The notes: generated by a model not told the origin, from the sequence alone. A stretch of DNA of 64,000 bases from VXPQ01 sp964608315 (GCA_964608315.1 CAZSNF010000015.1:19554-83553); one strand, 5' to 3'. Counted from the stretch's first letter, positions 50,898-61,100 are shown. Made by a program: numbers and translations.

Positions 50898-50924
50898 GGC
50901 CTGTTAACACTATGCAGAGGTTCC
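50883..50924. repeat. 42-bp miniature element between yidD and moaB
   Basis: Left end GGATATTCTGATTAG, middle GGCCTGTTAACACTATG, right end CAGAGGTTCC followed by TTAA (50925-50928). It supplies the yidD stop (TAG 50895-50897). Its AGAGG at 50916-50920 lies 8 bases before the moaB ATG (50929) and looks like the ribosome-binding site. Confidence 0.7.
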
Positions 50925-50928
50925 TTAA

Positions 50929-51435
50929 ATGTCCAGTTACGAAGAACACAAACGGGCCGCGGCGAAAACGCCTGTGCGCGCAGGCGTAATCACGGTCAGC
51001 GACACCCGAACGGAAGCAACAGACGCCAGCGGTCGATACATTGCAGAAACGCTGGGGCAAGGCGGCGTGGAAATCCTTGCCGCCCGCATCGTGCCGGACG
51101 AGCCAGAACGCATCGAAGCCGCCCTGAACGAACTGGGGACGCGGTGCGAGGTCCTTGTGACGACGGGCGGGACGGGCGTCGGCCGCCGGGACACGACCAT
51201 TGACGTCGTAACCCGCAAATTCGAGCGCACGCTGCCAGGATTCGGCGAAATTTTTCGCATGCTTTCCTACGAGGAAATCGGGTCGGGCGCCATACTTTCG
51301 CGCGCCGAAGCAGGGATATGGGGCCAGACGCTGGTTTTTTCGCTCCCGGGCTCCCTGAATGCGGTGCGCCTGGCGATCGACCGATTGATCCTGCCCGAAA
51401 TCCATCATCTTGTCTGGGAAACGATCCGGCAATAA
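50929..51435 (+). CDS. moaB: Molybdenum cofactor biosynthesis protein MoaB/Mog family
   Basis: Molybdopterin adenylyltransferase-like protein. 168 residues: RAGVITVSDTRTEATDASGR, EVLVTTGGTGVGRRDTTIDV, LPGFGEIFRMLSYEEIGSGA, LSRAEAGIWGQTLVFSLPGS. The conserved GGTG loop and the LPGF and SLPG motifs are intact. Start is fixed by AGAGG (50916-50920), contributed by an element end. No other molybdenum genes are nearby. Confidence 0.93.
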   Translation: MSSYEEHKRAAAKTPVRAGVITVSDTRTEATDASGRYIAETLGQGGVEILAARIVPDEPERIEAALNELGTRCEVLVTTGGTGVGRRDTTIDVVTRKFERTLPGFGEIFRMLSYEEIGSGAILSRAEAGIWGQTLVFSLPGSLNAVRLAIDRLILPEIHHLVWETIRQ

Positions 51436-51528
51436 GCGCAGGCCGAAAACAACCGCGTCGAAGCAAGGCCTTCCGCCGGACATGCGCCTGAACGCCATGC
51501 AGGCGCTTCCGCGCCGTCTTTTCGTTAG

Positions 51529-51782
51529 GGAACCTCTGGTTAATTCTGCAAAGTTCAGAGGCTGCGAGGGACGCGCTGGCAAGGAATGACGAAGCAATGC
51601 GGCAGGCCCCGCATAATGAGGAATGACGCGGCCAGCGCGTCCCTCGCAGCCTCCCGAAGGGCGCTTCGCGTCCGCTGCGCCCGAATACGTAGCGTATGCC
51701 GCTGATTGCAACGACGCCGTCATAATGTCACTGTACGCGCGAACGCGAAGCGCTGATCGAAGTAGAATTAATCAGAGGTTCC
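51529..51782 (+). mobile_element. MITE-like element, intact copy C (reference copy)
   Basis: 254 bp flanked by TTAG at 51525-51528 and 51783-51786. Termini GGAACCTCTGGTTAATTCT and AGAATTAATCAGAGGTTCC. Internal perfect 21-bp inverted repeat: arms 51560-51580 and 51631-51651, separated by a 50-base loop that contains GGAATGACG twice and ATGCGG/CCGCAT. A further perfect 11-bp pair: GCGCTTCGCGT (51661-51671) and ACGCGAAGCGC (51743-51753). With the paired termini this gives a three-stem fold. Lies between moaB and cysS; no transposase. Confidence 0.88.
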
Positions 51783-51814
51783 TTAGATATTGTTTTTCAT
51801 CGCATCCCCGTCCC

Positions 51815-53344
51815 ATGCCCGAAAAAATCTTCCGCATATATAATTCGATGACGCGAAGCACGGAAGTCGTCGAGCCTGCGCAGCCCGGGCGCCTGCGGTT
51901 CTATGCGTGCGGCCCGACGGTCTATTCCTATGCGCATATCGGGAATTTCCGGTCCTTCCTGACCGCGGACCTCGTGCTTCGAACCGCGCAAGCCATTGGA
52001 TGGAAAACCGCCTACGTAACCAACATTACGGACGTAGGCCATCTGACCGAAGACGACGTCGCGGACGCCGAAGGGGAAGACCGCATGACGAAAGCGCTGC
52101 GGTCCAAAGAAGGGGAGCGCTTTGCGAATATCTGGGACCTGGCGCGCTATTACGCGAACATTCTGCTGTCCGACTGGCAAGCGCTCAATCTCCGCGAACC
52201 CGATGTGCGCCCGCGCGCCACGGACCATGTCGCACAGCAAATCCGGGACATCGCCCGGCTCCTCGAAAAAGGCCATGCCTACGAAACTGCGCAGGGCGTG
52301 TATTTTTCGGTGGCGTCCTTCCCGGATTACGGCAAATTGTCCGGCAATGTGCTGGCGAATCAACTGGACGAAGGCGTTCGGGACGTCGTGCAGGACCCGG
52401 AAAAACGGGATGCGCGCGATTTTGCCCTGTGGAAAAAAGACCCCGACCACCTTATGGTATGGCACAGTCCGTGGGGCTGGGGCTTCCCGGGATGGCACAT
52501 CGAATGCTCCACCATGGCGCAAACCTATCTGGGCGAATCGTTCGATCTTCACACAGGAGGCGAAGACAACAAATTCCCCCACCACGAATGCGAAATCGCG
52601 CAAGCCGAATGTCTTTCCGGCAAGCCTTTCGCGCGGTATTGGCTCCACACGCGCTTCCTGCAAGTGGAAGGAGAAAAAATGGCCAAGAGCGCGGGGAATT
52701 TCTTTACCGTGCGCGAACTCGTTGGACCCGATTCGGAAGGAGGGCGCGGCGTACACCCCCTTGCCCTCCGCCTGGCGCTGATTTCGGGGCAATACCGGAA
52801 GCCCCTGAATTTCACGTTCGATCAACTGTTGGCGTGCGCCCGGCATATTCAGCGGTTCGAGGAGGCCGCAAGCCTGGCGGAACAGGGCGTCGTCCGCAAC
52901 GACCCCGGCAAGGACCTGCTTCGGGAACCGCTTGACCGCTTGTACGAACAGGCGCTGGACGCCATGCTGGACGATCTGAACACGCCGGAGGCCATTGCCG
53001 CCGCTATCGAAGGCGCGAAATTGATCTTGCGAGGCGGGCGAACCATCAGCGGCGCAGCGGCGCGATCCGCTCAAAACTGGCTGGAAAAAATCAACGACCT
53101 GCTGGGCGTCGTGGAACGGGAAACGCCGCAAGAAGCCGCGCAAACCACCGATTCCGCCGTCGTGGAGGATGCATTCGCCCGGCAAGTGGAAGACCTGTTG
53201 GGCCAACGCGCCGACGCCCGCGCGCAACGCGATTTTCACCGGGCAGACGCAATCCGGGACCAACTCGCCGAAATGCAGGTCGAAATTATGGACGCCCCGG
53301 AAGGTACGCGATGGCGGCGCAAAATAACGAGCCCTGTTTCCTGA
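51815..53344 (+). CDS. cysS: Cysteine--tRNA ligase
   Basis: Class I synthetase using zinc to select cysteine. 509 residues from ATG 51815 (MPEKIFRIYNSMTRSTEVVE). Zinc-ligand Cys32 in YACGPTVY, HIGH-type YAHIGN (40-44), GWHIECSTMAQ, and KMAKSAGNFFT (~288-298). The C-terminal DALR/anticodon region is present. The frame runs upstream through element copy C, but the family N-terminus begins at 51815. The C-terminus RKITSPVS overlaps nothing; hemB follows in a different frame. Confidence 0.97.
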   Translation: MPEKIFRIYNSMTRSTEVVEPAQPGRLRFYACGPTVYSYAHIGNFRSFLTADLVLRTAQAIGWKTAYVTNITDVGHLTEDDVADAEGEDRMTKALRSKEGERFANIWDLARYYANILLSDWQALNLREPDVRPRATDHVAQQIRDIARLLEKGHAYETAQGVYFSVASFPDYGKLSGNVLANQLDEGVRDVVQDPEKRDARDFALWKKDPDHLMVWHSPWGWGFPGWHIECSTMAQTYLGESFDLHTGGEDNKFPHHECEIAQAECLSGKPFARYWLHTRFLQVEGEKMAKSAGNFFTVRELVGPDSEGGRGVHPLALRLALISGQYRKPLNFTFDQLLACARHIQRFEEAASLAEQGVVRNDPGKDLLREPLDRLYEQALDAMLDDLNTPEAIAAAIEGAKLILRGGRTISGAAARSAQNWLEKINDLLGVVERETPQEAAQTTDSAVVEDAFARQVEDLLGQRADARAQRDFHRADAIRDQLAEMQVEIMDAPEGTRWRRKITSPVS

Positions 53345-53377
53345 CGCATTTTCCGCGCCGCCCGGCGCCCGTATTTC

Positions 53378-54376
53378 ATGCGCATCCGCCCGCGACGGTT
53401 AAGAGCGAACCCCGGCGTCCGCCGACTTGCCCGGGAAACCCGCCTGGACGCCGACTGCCTGGCGGCGCCCCTGTTTGTCGTGGAAGGCAAGGGAATTCGC
53501 GAGGAAATTCCGTCCATGCCGGGACAATGCCGGATGAGCCTCGACGTTATGGCCGAGGAAGTGCGCGAACTGGCCGACCTGGGCATTCCGGCCATTGCGC
53601 TCTTTCCGAAAATAGACGATGCGCTGAAAGATGCGCGCGGAAGCGCCTCGCTGGATCCGGAAGGCCTCGTTCCGCGCGCCATTCAAGCAGCCCGGGAGGC
53701 CGCAGGGCACATGCTGATCGTCGCGGACGTGGCCCTGGACCCCTATTCTTCGGACGGCCACGACGGAATCGTTCGGCAAGGACGCATACAAAACGACGCC
53801 ACGCTGGACGTGCTGGCCCGCATGGCGACCGTGCAGGCAAGCGCAGGAGCGGATATCGTAGCCCCGTCGGATATGATGGACGGGCGCGTGGGAGCGATAC
53901 GGGATGCGCTGGACGCCGCCGGGCATACGGACGTCGCCATCCTGTCGTACACGGCCAAGTACGCCTCTGCTTTCTACGGCCCTTTCCGGGACGCGCTTGA
54001 TTCGGCTCCGCGGACAAACAAAAACATCCCCGGCGACAAAAAGACGTACCAGATGGACCCCGCCAACGGCGAGGAAGCGCTTCGCGAACTTGATCTGGAC
54101 CTTGCGGAAGGAGCCGACATGGTCATGGTCAAACCGGCGATCCCGTACCTGGACGTGATATACCGCCTGCGCCGGCGCTCGACCGTTCCCGTGGCGGCGT
54201 ACCATGTAAGCGGAACGTACGCCATGCTTTGCGCCGCCGCGCAAAACGGATGGATCGACCGGGAGAAAGCCCTGATGGAATCGCTCGTCGCCATCCGGCG
54301 GGCCGGAGCCGACGTCATTCTGACGTATTTCGCCAAAGAAGCCGCCAAACTCTTGCGCCTTGCGCCGAACCCATGA
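53378..54376 (+). CDS. hemB: Delta-aminolevulinic acid dehydratase (porphobilinogen synthase), Asp-rich metal-site type
   Basis: Condenses two 5-aminolevulinates in haem synthesis. 332 residues: RPRRLRANPGVRRLARETRL, APLFVVEGKGIREEIPSMPG, ADVALDPYSSDGHDGIV, VAPSDMMDGRVGAIRDALDA, with active-site lysines in ILSYTAKYASAF and VMVKPAIPYLDV. The usual zinc cysteines (DVCLCxYTxHGHCG) are replaced by Ala/Asp, so it is a magnesium- or metal-independent type. The stop overlaps the next gene by 4 bases (ATGA). Confidence 0.96.
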   Translation: MRIRPRRLRANPGVRRLARETRLDADCLAAPLFVVEGKGIREEIPSMPGQCRMSLDVMAEEVRELADLGIPAIALFPKIDDALKDARGSASLDPEGLVPRAIQAAREAAGHMLIVADVALDPYSSDGHDGIVRQGRIQNDATLDVLARMATVQASAGADIVAPSDMMDGRVGAIRDALDAAGHTDVAILSYTAKYASAFYGPFRDALDSAPRTNKNIPGDKKTYQMDPANGEEALRELDLDLAEGADMVMVKPAIPYLDVIYRLRRRSTVPVAAYHVSGTYAMLCAAAQNGWIDREKALMESLVAIRRAGADVILTYFAKEAAKLLRLAPNP

Positions 54377-54900
54377 CTGAAACCCGTGAAACGATTCGCA
54401 TTGTCCCCCTTGATTACAGCCATCTGGGCGGCGGACTGAGCCGCATGATGGACCGCTTCCGCGACGAAGGCACGCTGACCGGCGAACCCGATGCGGACGA
54501 TTTCTTGCGAAATAGCGCGGCGGGCGTATTGCTCGGCCTGCTGTACGATCAGCGCGTACGAGCTGAATACGCCTTTACCGGACCCATACGCCTCCATGAC
54601 CGCCTCGGTCATCTGGACCTGTCCCGGATTGCGGGCATGGAGCCGGAGGAATTGCAAACCCTGTTCGCGGAAACGCCGGCGGTGCATCGCTTCACCAACA
54701 AGATGGCCGACTACACGCAGCAGGCGGCCCGCTTTGTGGCGGACCGGTACGAAGGAGACGCCGCCCGTATCTGGAACGACGGCGCGCCCTTTCCCGAAAT
54801 AGAAAAACGGGTGCGCGCGCTGCCGGGATTCGGGGCGCTCAAGGCCTCCAAAATGAAGTTCGTATTGCACTACTTCGGGTACCGCGACTTCTCGGAGTAA
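54373..54900 (+). CDS. HhH-GPD-family protein, function unknown
   Basis: 175 residues from ATG 54373, overlapping hemB by 4 bases, so translation is probably coupled. Segments AAGVLLGLLYDQRVRAEYAF, HRFTNKMADYTQQAARFVAD and LPGFGALKASKMKFVLHYFG fit a helix-hairpin-helix base-excision glycosylase-like fold, close to an uncharacterised HhH-GPD family. The catalytic Lys/Asp pair and iron-sulfur cysteines of MutY/Nth are not evident, so enzymatic activity is doubtful. Ends YRDFSE. Confidence 0.75.
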   Translation: MTETRETIRIVPLDYSHLGGGLSRMMDRFRDEGTLTGEPDADDFLRNSAAGVLLGLLYDQRVRAEYAFTGPIRLHDRLGHLDLSRIAGMEPEELQTLFAETPAVHRFTNKMADYTQQAARFVADRYEGDAARIWNDGAPFPEIEKRVRALPGFGALKASKMKFVLHYFGYRDFSE

Positions 54901-55017
54901 ATTCGGCGCGCCTTCGCGTGCGCTTGTTTCCGCGCCTTTGCGCCTCGTCCGCGTACGCGTTGACGATCCAGCGGCGCATGGCTTTCGGGAACGCTGCGGC
55001 CGAATGGCGACCAACCG

Positions 55018-56544
55018 TCACCGCTTCCAGAACGCCGGCGCCAGCAGGATGAGCACGGTGAACAACTCGAGCCGACCGGCCATCATCAGGAAGGAAAGCG
55101 CCCACTTCCCAAGCGCCGGAATGTGGGCGTAATTACCGGCGGGGCCCACCGAGCCGAAGGCCGGGCCGATATTGCCGATACTGGCGATGGCGGCGCTAAA
55201 CGCGCTCAGCAGGTCCAGGCCCAGCACGAACATGATCATCGTGCCCAGCCCCACGCCGCCCACATAAAGCACCACGAACGAAAGCACATTGCTCATAATA
55301 TCCCGGGGAACGACGTCGCCGCCCAGGCGCACGTGAATAACCGCCGCGGGATGCAGCAATTGCCGGATTTCCCGAAAGGAATTCTTGAACATCAGCATGT
55401 GCCGGATAATCTTGACCCCGCCGGACGTCGATCCCGCCATGCCCCCGCAAAAAAACAGCAGGAAGACGACGCCTGCGGCGAGCGGCGGCCAGAGCTGATA
55501 ATCGACTGTGGCGTACCCGGTGGTCGTCATGATGGAAACCACCTGAAACGCGGCGTGGCGCAGGGCGTCGGACAACGACTCGTGCCGGTCGAACGCGCCG
55601 GCTTCGCCCTCCACCCACGGCATGGCGGGGCCCGCCGCGCTCCACACCCCGACGCCGACGAGAAAAATCGCCGCGAGCGCAATAGCGGCGTACACCCGAA
55701 ACTCGGCGTCCCGGAAAAGAACGCGAGGGCGGCCCTTCAGCAGGTGGTAATGCAGCACGAAATTCATGCCCCCGATAAACATGAACGCGATGATCACCCA
55801 CTCCACGTACGCAGAACCATAGGCCCCGATCGAGTCGTCCTGCGTGGAGAACCCGGCGGTGGCCATGGTGGTGAACGCATGATTAACGCTGTCGAAAAGG
55901 GACATGGCCGGCAGCAGGAACAACACCTGGAGCGCGGTGAAACCGACGTAAATAAACCACAAGCGCCGGGCGGTCTCGCGTACGCGGGGCGTAATCTTGT
56001 CTGCGGACGGCCCTGGCGCTTCCGCCTTGAAAAGTTGCATGCCGCCTATGCCCAGAATGGGCAGAATCGCCAGGGTAAGCACGATAATGCCCATGCCCCC
56101 CAGCCACTGCATCAGGCTGCGCCAGAACAAAAAAGCATGGGGAAGTTCTGAAATAGCCGGGTTCCCCCCGCCGCCGAGAATGGAGGCGCCGGTCGTGGTG
56201 AACCCGCTCATCGTTTCAAAAAAAGCGTCGGCCCAGGAATCCAGCGCCCCGCCGAGCACAAAGGGAACCGAGCCGACCAGCGACAACGCAAGCCAGGAAA
56301 GCGCAACCACGGCGAATCCTTCCCGTATACCCAAATACCCGGAGAAATCCCTCAGGCCGCGCCATAACGCAAACCCGGCCAGGAAGGAAAACGCCGCCGT
56401 CGCGCCGAAAGCCCGCCAGGCCGCCTCGGAATAGCATATCCCGACGACCATGGGCAAAAGCAACGCGGCCCCCAGAAACATGAGCAGGACGCCCAGCGTA
56501 GCGCAAACGGCCTTTATATGAAGAGGCATGACGCGTTTCGGCAA
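55018..56544 (-). CDS. trkH: Potassium uptake protein TrkH family
   Basis: Membrane subunit for potassium (or sodium-coupled) uptake. 508 residues, about ten hydrophobic helices. The four pore-loop filter sequences are visible: GFTTTGASI, MATAGFSTQD, MTTTGYATVD and SIGNIGPAFG. Also LPILGIGGMQLFKAEAPG and RQLLHPAAVIHVRLG. It follows trkA by 35 bases on the same strand, forming a trkA-trkH unit. Starts MPKRVMPLHIKAVC at 56544. Confidence 0.93.
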   Translation of the reverse strand: MPKRVMPLHIKAVCATLGVLLMFLGAALLLPMVVGICYSEAAWRAFGATAAFSFLAGFALWRGLRDFSGYLGIREGFAVVALSWLALSLVGSVPFVLGGALDSWADAFFETMSGFTTTGASILGGGGNPAISELPHAFLFWRSLMQWLGGMGIIVLTLAILPILGIGGMQLFKAEAPGPSADKITPRVRETARRLWFIYVGFTALQVLFLLPAMSLFDSVNHAFTTMATAGFSTQDDSIGAYGSAYVEWVIIAFMFIGGMNFVLHYHLLKGRPRVLFRDAEFRVYAAIALAAIFLVGVGVWSAAGPAMPWVEGEAGAFDRHESLSDALRHAAFQVVSIMTTTGYATVDYQLWPPLAAGVVFLLFFCGGMAGSTSGGVKIIRHMLMFKNSFREIRQLLHPAAVIHVRLGGDVVPRDIMSNVLSFVVLYVGGVGLGTMIMFVLGLDLLSAFSAAIASIGNIGPAFGSVGPAGNYAHIPALGKWALSFLMMAGRLELFTVLILLAPAFWKR

Positions 56545-56579
56545 CAGCGAGATGCAACGGGCGACAGGGCGCGGAATCG

Positions 56580-57932
56580 CTATTTGGCGGCGAATTTCCG
56601 CTCGATGTCATTTACGCGCGAGGGGGCGACAAACACGATCGCCCGATCTCCGGGAGCAATGTGCGTATCGCCTGTGGCGATGCAAACTTCGTCGTTATGC
56701 AATATAGCGCCGATAAGCGCGCCGGACGGCAGTTGCAACTCTTTCAGCGGTTTTCCGGATATCCACGACCGGGCCTTGGCCTCGATTTCGAGAATCTGGG
56801 CGTCCAGACCGTAAATGGTGGCGACGCTGCGTACATGCGTTCCGCGCAAATAGCGGTGAATCTCGCGCGAAACCGCCAGTTTTTTGCTGACCGCCGCATC
56901 CAGGCCAATGCTCTGGCTGATCGGGATATACGTATTTTTGGAAAGCAGCGCCACCGTTTTGCGTACGCCGAGGTGCTTGGCCATGAGACAGGTGACCAGA
57001 TTCGATTCTTCGTCGTCCGTGACCGCCACAAAAGCGTCCATCTCGCCCAGCCCCTCCTGAATCAGCAAATCGATATCGGTGGCGGCGCTGTGAATAACCA
57101 GCACGTTATGAAGCATTCCCGCCAGTTTCGCCGCCCGGTCCCGATCAGATTCGATCAGTTTTACGGTCTTGTTTTTTTCAGCGCCGAACCGGGAAGCAAC
57201 CCCCACGCCCACAGCGCCGCCGCCCAGAATCATGATATGATTGGCCCGGGTTTCCGCCTTGCCCATCATGGACGAGATATATCCCATGTATTTCGGCAAG
57301 GCGAGCACAAACACCTGGTCGCCTGGCCGAAGCGTATCGCTCCCCCCGGGAATAATCGTACGGGCGCCCCGGCTTACGCCCATGACGCGAAACTGCACAT
57401 GGCTGTTGGCCGCCGCTATTTCCTGGAGCGTTTTCCCCGCGACGGCGGCGCCGGAATCGATTCGGAGACCCATCAACTGTAACCGGCCCTCCGCAAAATC
57501 GAGGATGTCCGTGGCGCTGGCGCGACGCACGAGCCACACCACCTCGTTGGCGGCGCTTTCTTCCGGGCGAATCACGAGATCGATGCCGAAATCGCTGGTC
57601 TTGAGGACGGACTGGTCGCGCGTGATTTCGTTGGATCGCACCCGGGCGATGGTAGTCGCTACGTCGAGCCGGTCCGCCAGCATGCAGGCAATGATATTGA
57701 CTTCGTCCACGGGCGTAACGGCAATCAGCATGTCCGCCCTGCCGATGCCCGCCTCCTTCAGTGTTTCCGAGGAGGTGCCATTGCCCGAAATGGCCATTAC
57801 GTCAAGCTTTTCGCGGACCCGCCGAATGGCGTCGGCGTCCTGATCGACGACTACGACGTCATGCTCCTCGCGCGACAGCATGCGGGCCACGTCGTAGCCT
57901 ACTTCACCTGCTCCTACGACAATAATGTGCAA
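56580..57932 (-). CDS. trkA: Trk system potassium uptake regulatory protein TrkA
   Basis: Cytoplasmic gating ring of TrkH. 450 residues with two tandem RCK units. RCK1: HIIVVGAGEVGYDVARML, VVVVDQDADAIRRVREKLDV; RCK2: IMILGGGAVGVGVASRFGAE, VKLIESDRDRAAKLAGMLHN. Each is followed by a TrkA_C domain. The conserved protein begins at HIIVVG, and the best start is a TTG at 57932; no ATG or GTG precedes it closely. Upstream of this the frame is open for 43 codons without similarity. Confidence 0.9.
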   Translation of the reverse strand: MHIIVVGAGEVGYDVARMLSREEHDVVVVDQDADAIRRVREKLDVMAISGNGTSSETLKEAGIGRADMLIAVTPVDEVNIIACMLADRLDVATTIARVRSNEITRDQSVLKTSDFGIDLVIRPEESAANEVVWLVRRASATDILDFAEGRLQLMGLRIDSGAAVAGKTLQEIAAANSHVQFRVMGVSRGARTIIPGGSDTLRPGDQVFVLALPKYMGYISSMMGKAETRANHIMILGGGAVGVGVASRFGAEKNKTVKLIESDRDRAAKLAGMLHNVLVIHSAATDIDLLIQEGLGEMDAFVAVTDDEESNLVTCLMAKHLGVRKTVALLSKNTYIPISQSIGLDAAVSKKLAVSREIHRYLRGTHVRSVATIYGLDAQILEIEAKARSWISGKPLKELQLPSGALIGAILHNDEVCIATGDTHIAPGDRAIVFVAPSRVNDIERKFAAK

Positions 57933-58103
57933 TGCAAAAAGACCAGTCTGTAAATCCGCATCTGCGGACAGGATCGAAAACGTCGTCGCGCGCCCTGAGG
58001 AAGCAGCCTCCGCGAAGGATGCAACCGCAAAAGCGGATACGAACAGGAATCGACGCGGCAACGGGTTTTGCGCCGTATCGAACGCAAGATACGGAAGAAA
58101 GGT

Positions 58104-61100
58104 TCAGGAAAGCGGCGCGTCGTCGAGCAAGGGAAGCCTTATCCGGAAAACAGTCCCCTTGCCCGGCTCGGTCTCGAACCCTATCGTTCCGCGCATCTCT
58201 TCAACGCTTTTCTTCACAATGGCCAACCCCAGCCCCGTACCCGTCTTTTTCGTCGAAAAATGCGGCTCGAAAATTTTCCGGGCCGCCTCGTCCCCGACGC
58301 CCGATCCGTTATCGACCACGTAACTGCACGCCCAGGCCTTGCCGCTCGCCTCTTCCCGGCGGGTGCGCACCTCGACCTTGCCTTTTTCCGGCTCCGCAAT
58401 CGCCTGGAACGCATTTTTGATCAGATTAATGTAGGCGCGACGCAATTCCGCCCGGTCCGCCTCGACCCAAAGCGGCGCGTCGGACAATGCAGACCGAACA
58501 TCTGTTTCGCTTTCTTCCTGCATCAGGGAAAGCGCTTCCCGAATCACATCGTTCATATCCATGCGCTGCATCTCGCGGGAAGGCATCCGGGCAAACGCAT
58601 GGAATTCGCTGGCGATGCGGGCCAGCGAATCGATCTGCTCGATCAGCGTCGCCGTAATCCGATCGAAAACCTGGCCGAATGCGCTGCGGGCAGGCGGTTC
58701 GTCGGCCCGGTCCGCAAAAGCCTGGCGTAAATGCTGCACGGACAATTTCATGGGGGTCAGCGGATTGCGTATTTCGTGCGCGACCCGCCGCGCCATCTCC
58801 CTCCACGCCAGCTGCCGTTCCTGTCGGGCCAACCTGATGCGGTTTTCGGCCAACTGTTGCTGCATTTCATTGAAGGTTTCGACCAGTTCCCCGATCTCGT
58901 CGCGCGAATCCACGGGGAGCGTTTCGCCCAGACGCCCCACGGCGACCTCCTTCAGGCCGGATCGGAGGCGGGCAATGGGTTTCGAAATGGCGTCGGCAAG
59001 CACGGCCCCCGTCGCCACCACAAGCAACACAAGCAGCAACAACGAACCGAAGAGGTACGCAACGGTATTCGCACGGTCCTCCTCAATGATTTCCTGTTCC
59101 GGCAAAATGGGGGTGGAAACGATATATCGGGGGCGGCCCGCCCCGCCGGGAAGCGCCTTGAAACCCGCCATATAGGTAAAACTGCCCACGCGCTCGTCCG
59201 TGAACACAACCCGTTCCGCGTCGGCGTACAGCGCCTTGTACGCCTCGACAGGCAACCGCCGATCCACAAGCCGGTCGCGAATCAATTGCGGACGGCTGAG
59301 GCGGGAAATCGTATGCCCCTCGTATATGTTCAGGTCAATGCCTACGCGGGCCGCCAGCGAATCGACCGGCATGCGGCCCAGCACGCTGGAAGGATGTTCG
59401 CCGGGGCGGGCCTCTGCCGTCAGCACCTGCTCGACGCGATCCAGGTGTCGCCGAAGCCACCGCTGCACGGATTGCCTGCTTCCGACCGTAACAGCTTGTT
59501 CGCCCACGACGCCCACAAGGCCTATGAGGATAATGCCAATCCCTATCAGCGCATTCAGCACCTTGTCCCGAAAACGAATATGGCGCGCCGGCAATAATCC
59601 TTTCCGGTAACGCAGCCAGACGCCCGTCAGGTAGCACAACAACCCGATCGCAAGACCGCCCATGGTCAGGCGCAACAGGTAGTACAAGTGATCGAAAAGC
59701 GTAACGCGAGGGGCGCGCGCCGCAAACGCCTGCATCGCAGGCCGCGACGAAGCATCCCCGCGAACATAGCAAGTCTGCCAGGAACCGCCCGCTGATCGCT
59801 CGTTTTTCCAGACGACCGGTTGGCGCTCCAGGGCTTGCGCTACCTCTTCCGAAAGCCGGTATTGCTCAAAATACCGCCCGGCGCTCCGCACCAGAAAACC
59901 GTCCCGAAATTCCGCGGCGGAAAATGCATCGAACAAGGCGTCGTCCGAGCCGGACGGCAATAATACGCCGGAAATGGGCATGCCGCCTTCGGCCAGCGAG
60001 GCGCGCGTCCCCCCGCCCTCGGCGAACGCCCCCGCCGCCGCAAGCATGCGCGCATGGCGACTGGCGTCCAGACCCCGGTAAAACATGGGATACAGCAGAA
60101 AGGTAACCAGAAAAACCAGCGGAAAAAGATTCTGGATCAGCGCCAGATCCATTCGGCGGATCGACCGCAACAAAACGAGACTCGCCAATCCGAAAACGGC
60201 CGCAAGCATATAACCCAATATGGCGAGGGGCAGCACGCTCCCGATCGGAGTCAACGCATACAGGAGCGCGATCGGCGCAACCGCAGAAACGCCCCCCGAA
60301 ATCGTCAGTATCCAGGGAGACGACGTCAACGCAAACTGCCGTTGCGCTTCCGAAACCGCTGCCCGCGCTACGCCCACGGCGAGCAGGATCACGCCGATCT
60401 GCATGAGCACAAGGCTGCAAAAGACCGAAAGCAGATGTAAATCGGGAATGAGTCCCCCCTTGGTGAAAAAGTCGAAAGCGCTATCCAGCACGACATGCCG
60501 CGTTACGAGCGCCGCCGCCAGCGCCAGGCCGGTCAATATCGCCGTACAGGCCGCGGCCATGCAGGCAAAAGCCGCTCGCGACGCAATGCGGGGACGAGCG
60601 AGGCGAACGCGGATGCGCTGAAGCGTGACGATCCACTCCAGAAACGCCCCGGCGAAAGCGGTCAGAAACAGGATAGTGATCAGGAATTCGCCCGTCGCGC
60701 CAAGCAAACCCCCGAATAATTCGGACGAAAGGTGTGCGGGGTCGAAAAGCGGCGCCAGCGGCGTTTTGCCTTGTTGCCAGCGAGACGGGACGCGCAGCGC
60801 AAGGAGGACAAAGCGAATCGACCACCAGTACGCAGCCACGAACGCGAAATAGCCCAGTAAAATCCGCCATCGGCCCGGCTCCGCCTGCGTACGCCGGAGT
60901 TCCCGGCGATACAGGCGCCATGCGCCCGCGAGCGTCCAGAACAAAAACAAGGTCGTCCAGAGCGCCATGAGATGGTTCGGAAGCATGGCGGCCAATTCCG
61001 TCATTCGCCGTACGGAAGGCGCATCTATCGCAACCATGCCCAGCGGCGCGCCATCCGCGCCCTTCAGCAACCGCGACGAAGAAGCCGGTTCGCCCGGCTG

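Noticed and set aside
51623..51814. N-terminal extension of cysS through element copy C
   Set aside because: The residues are not conserved in CysRS, and the same frame recurs in other element copies without cysS.
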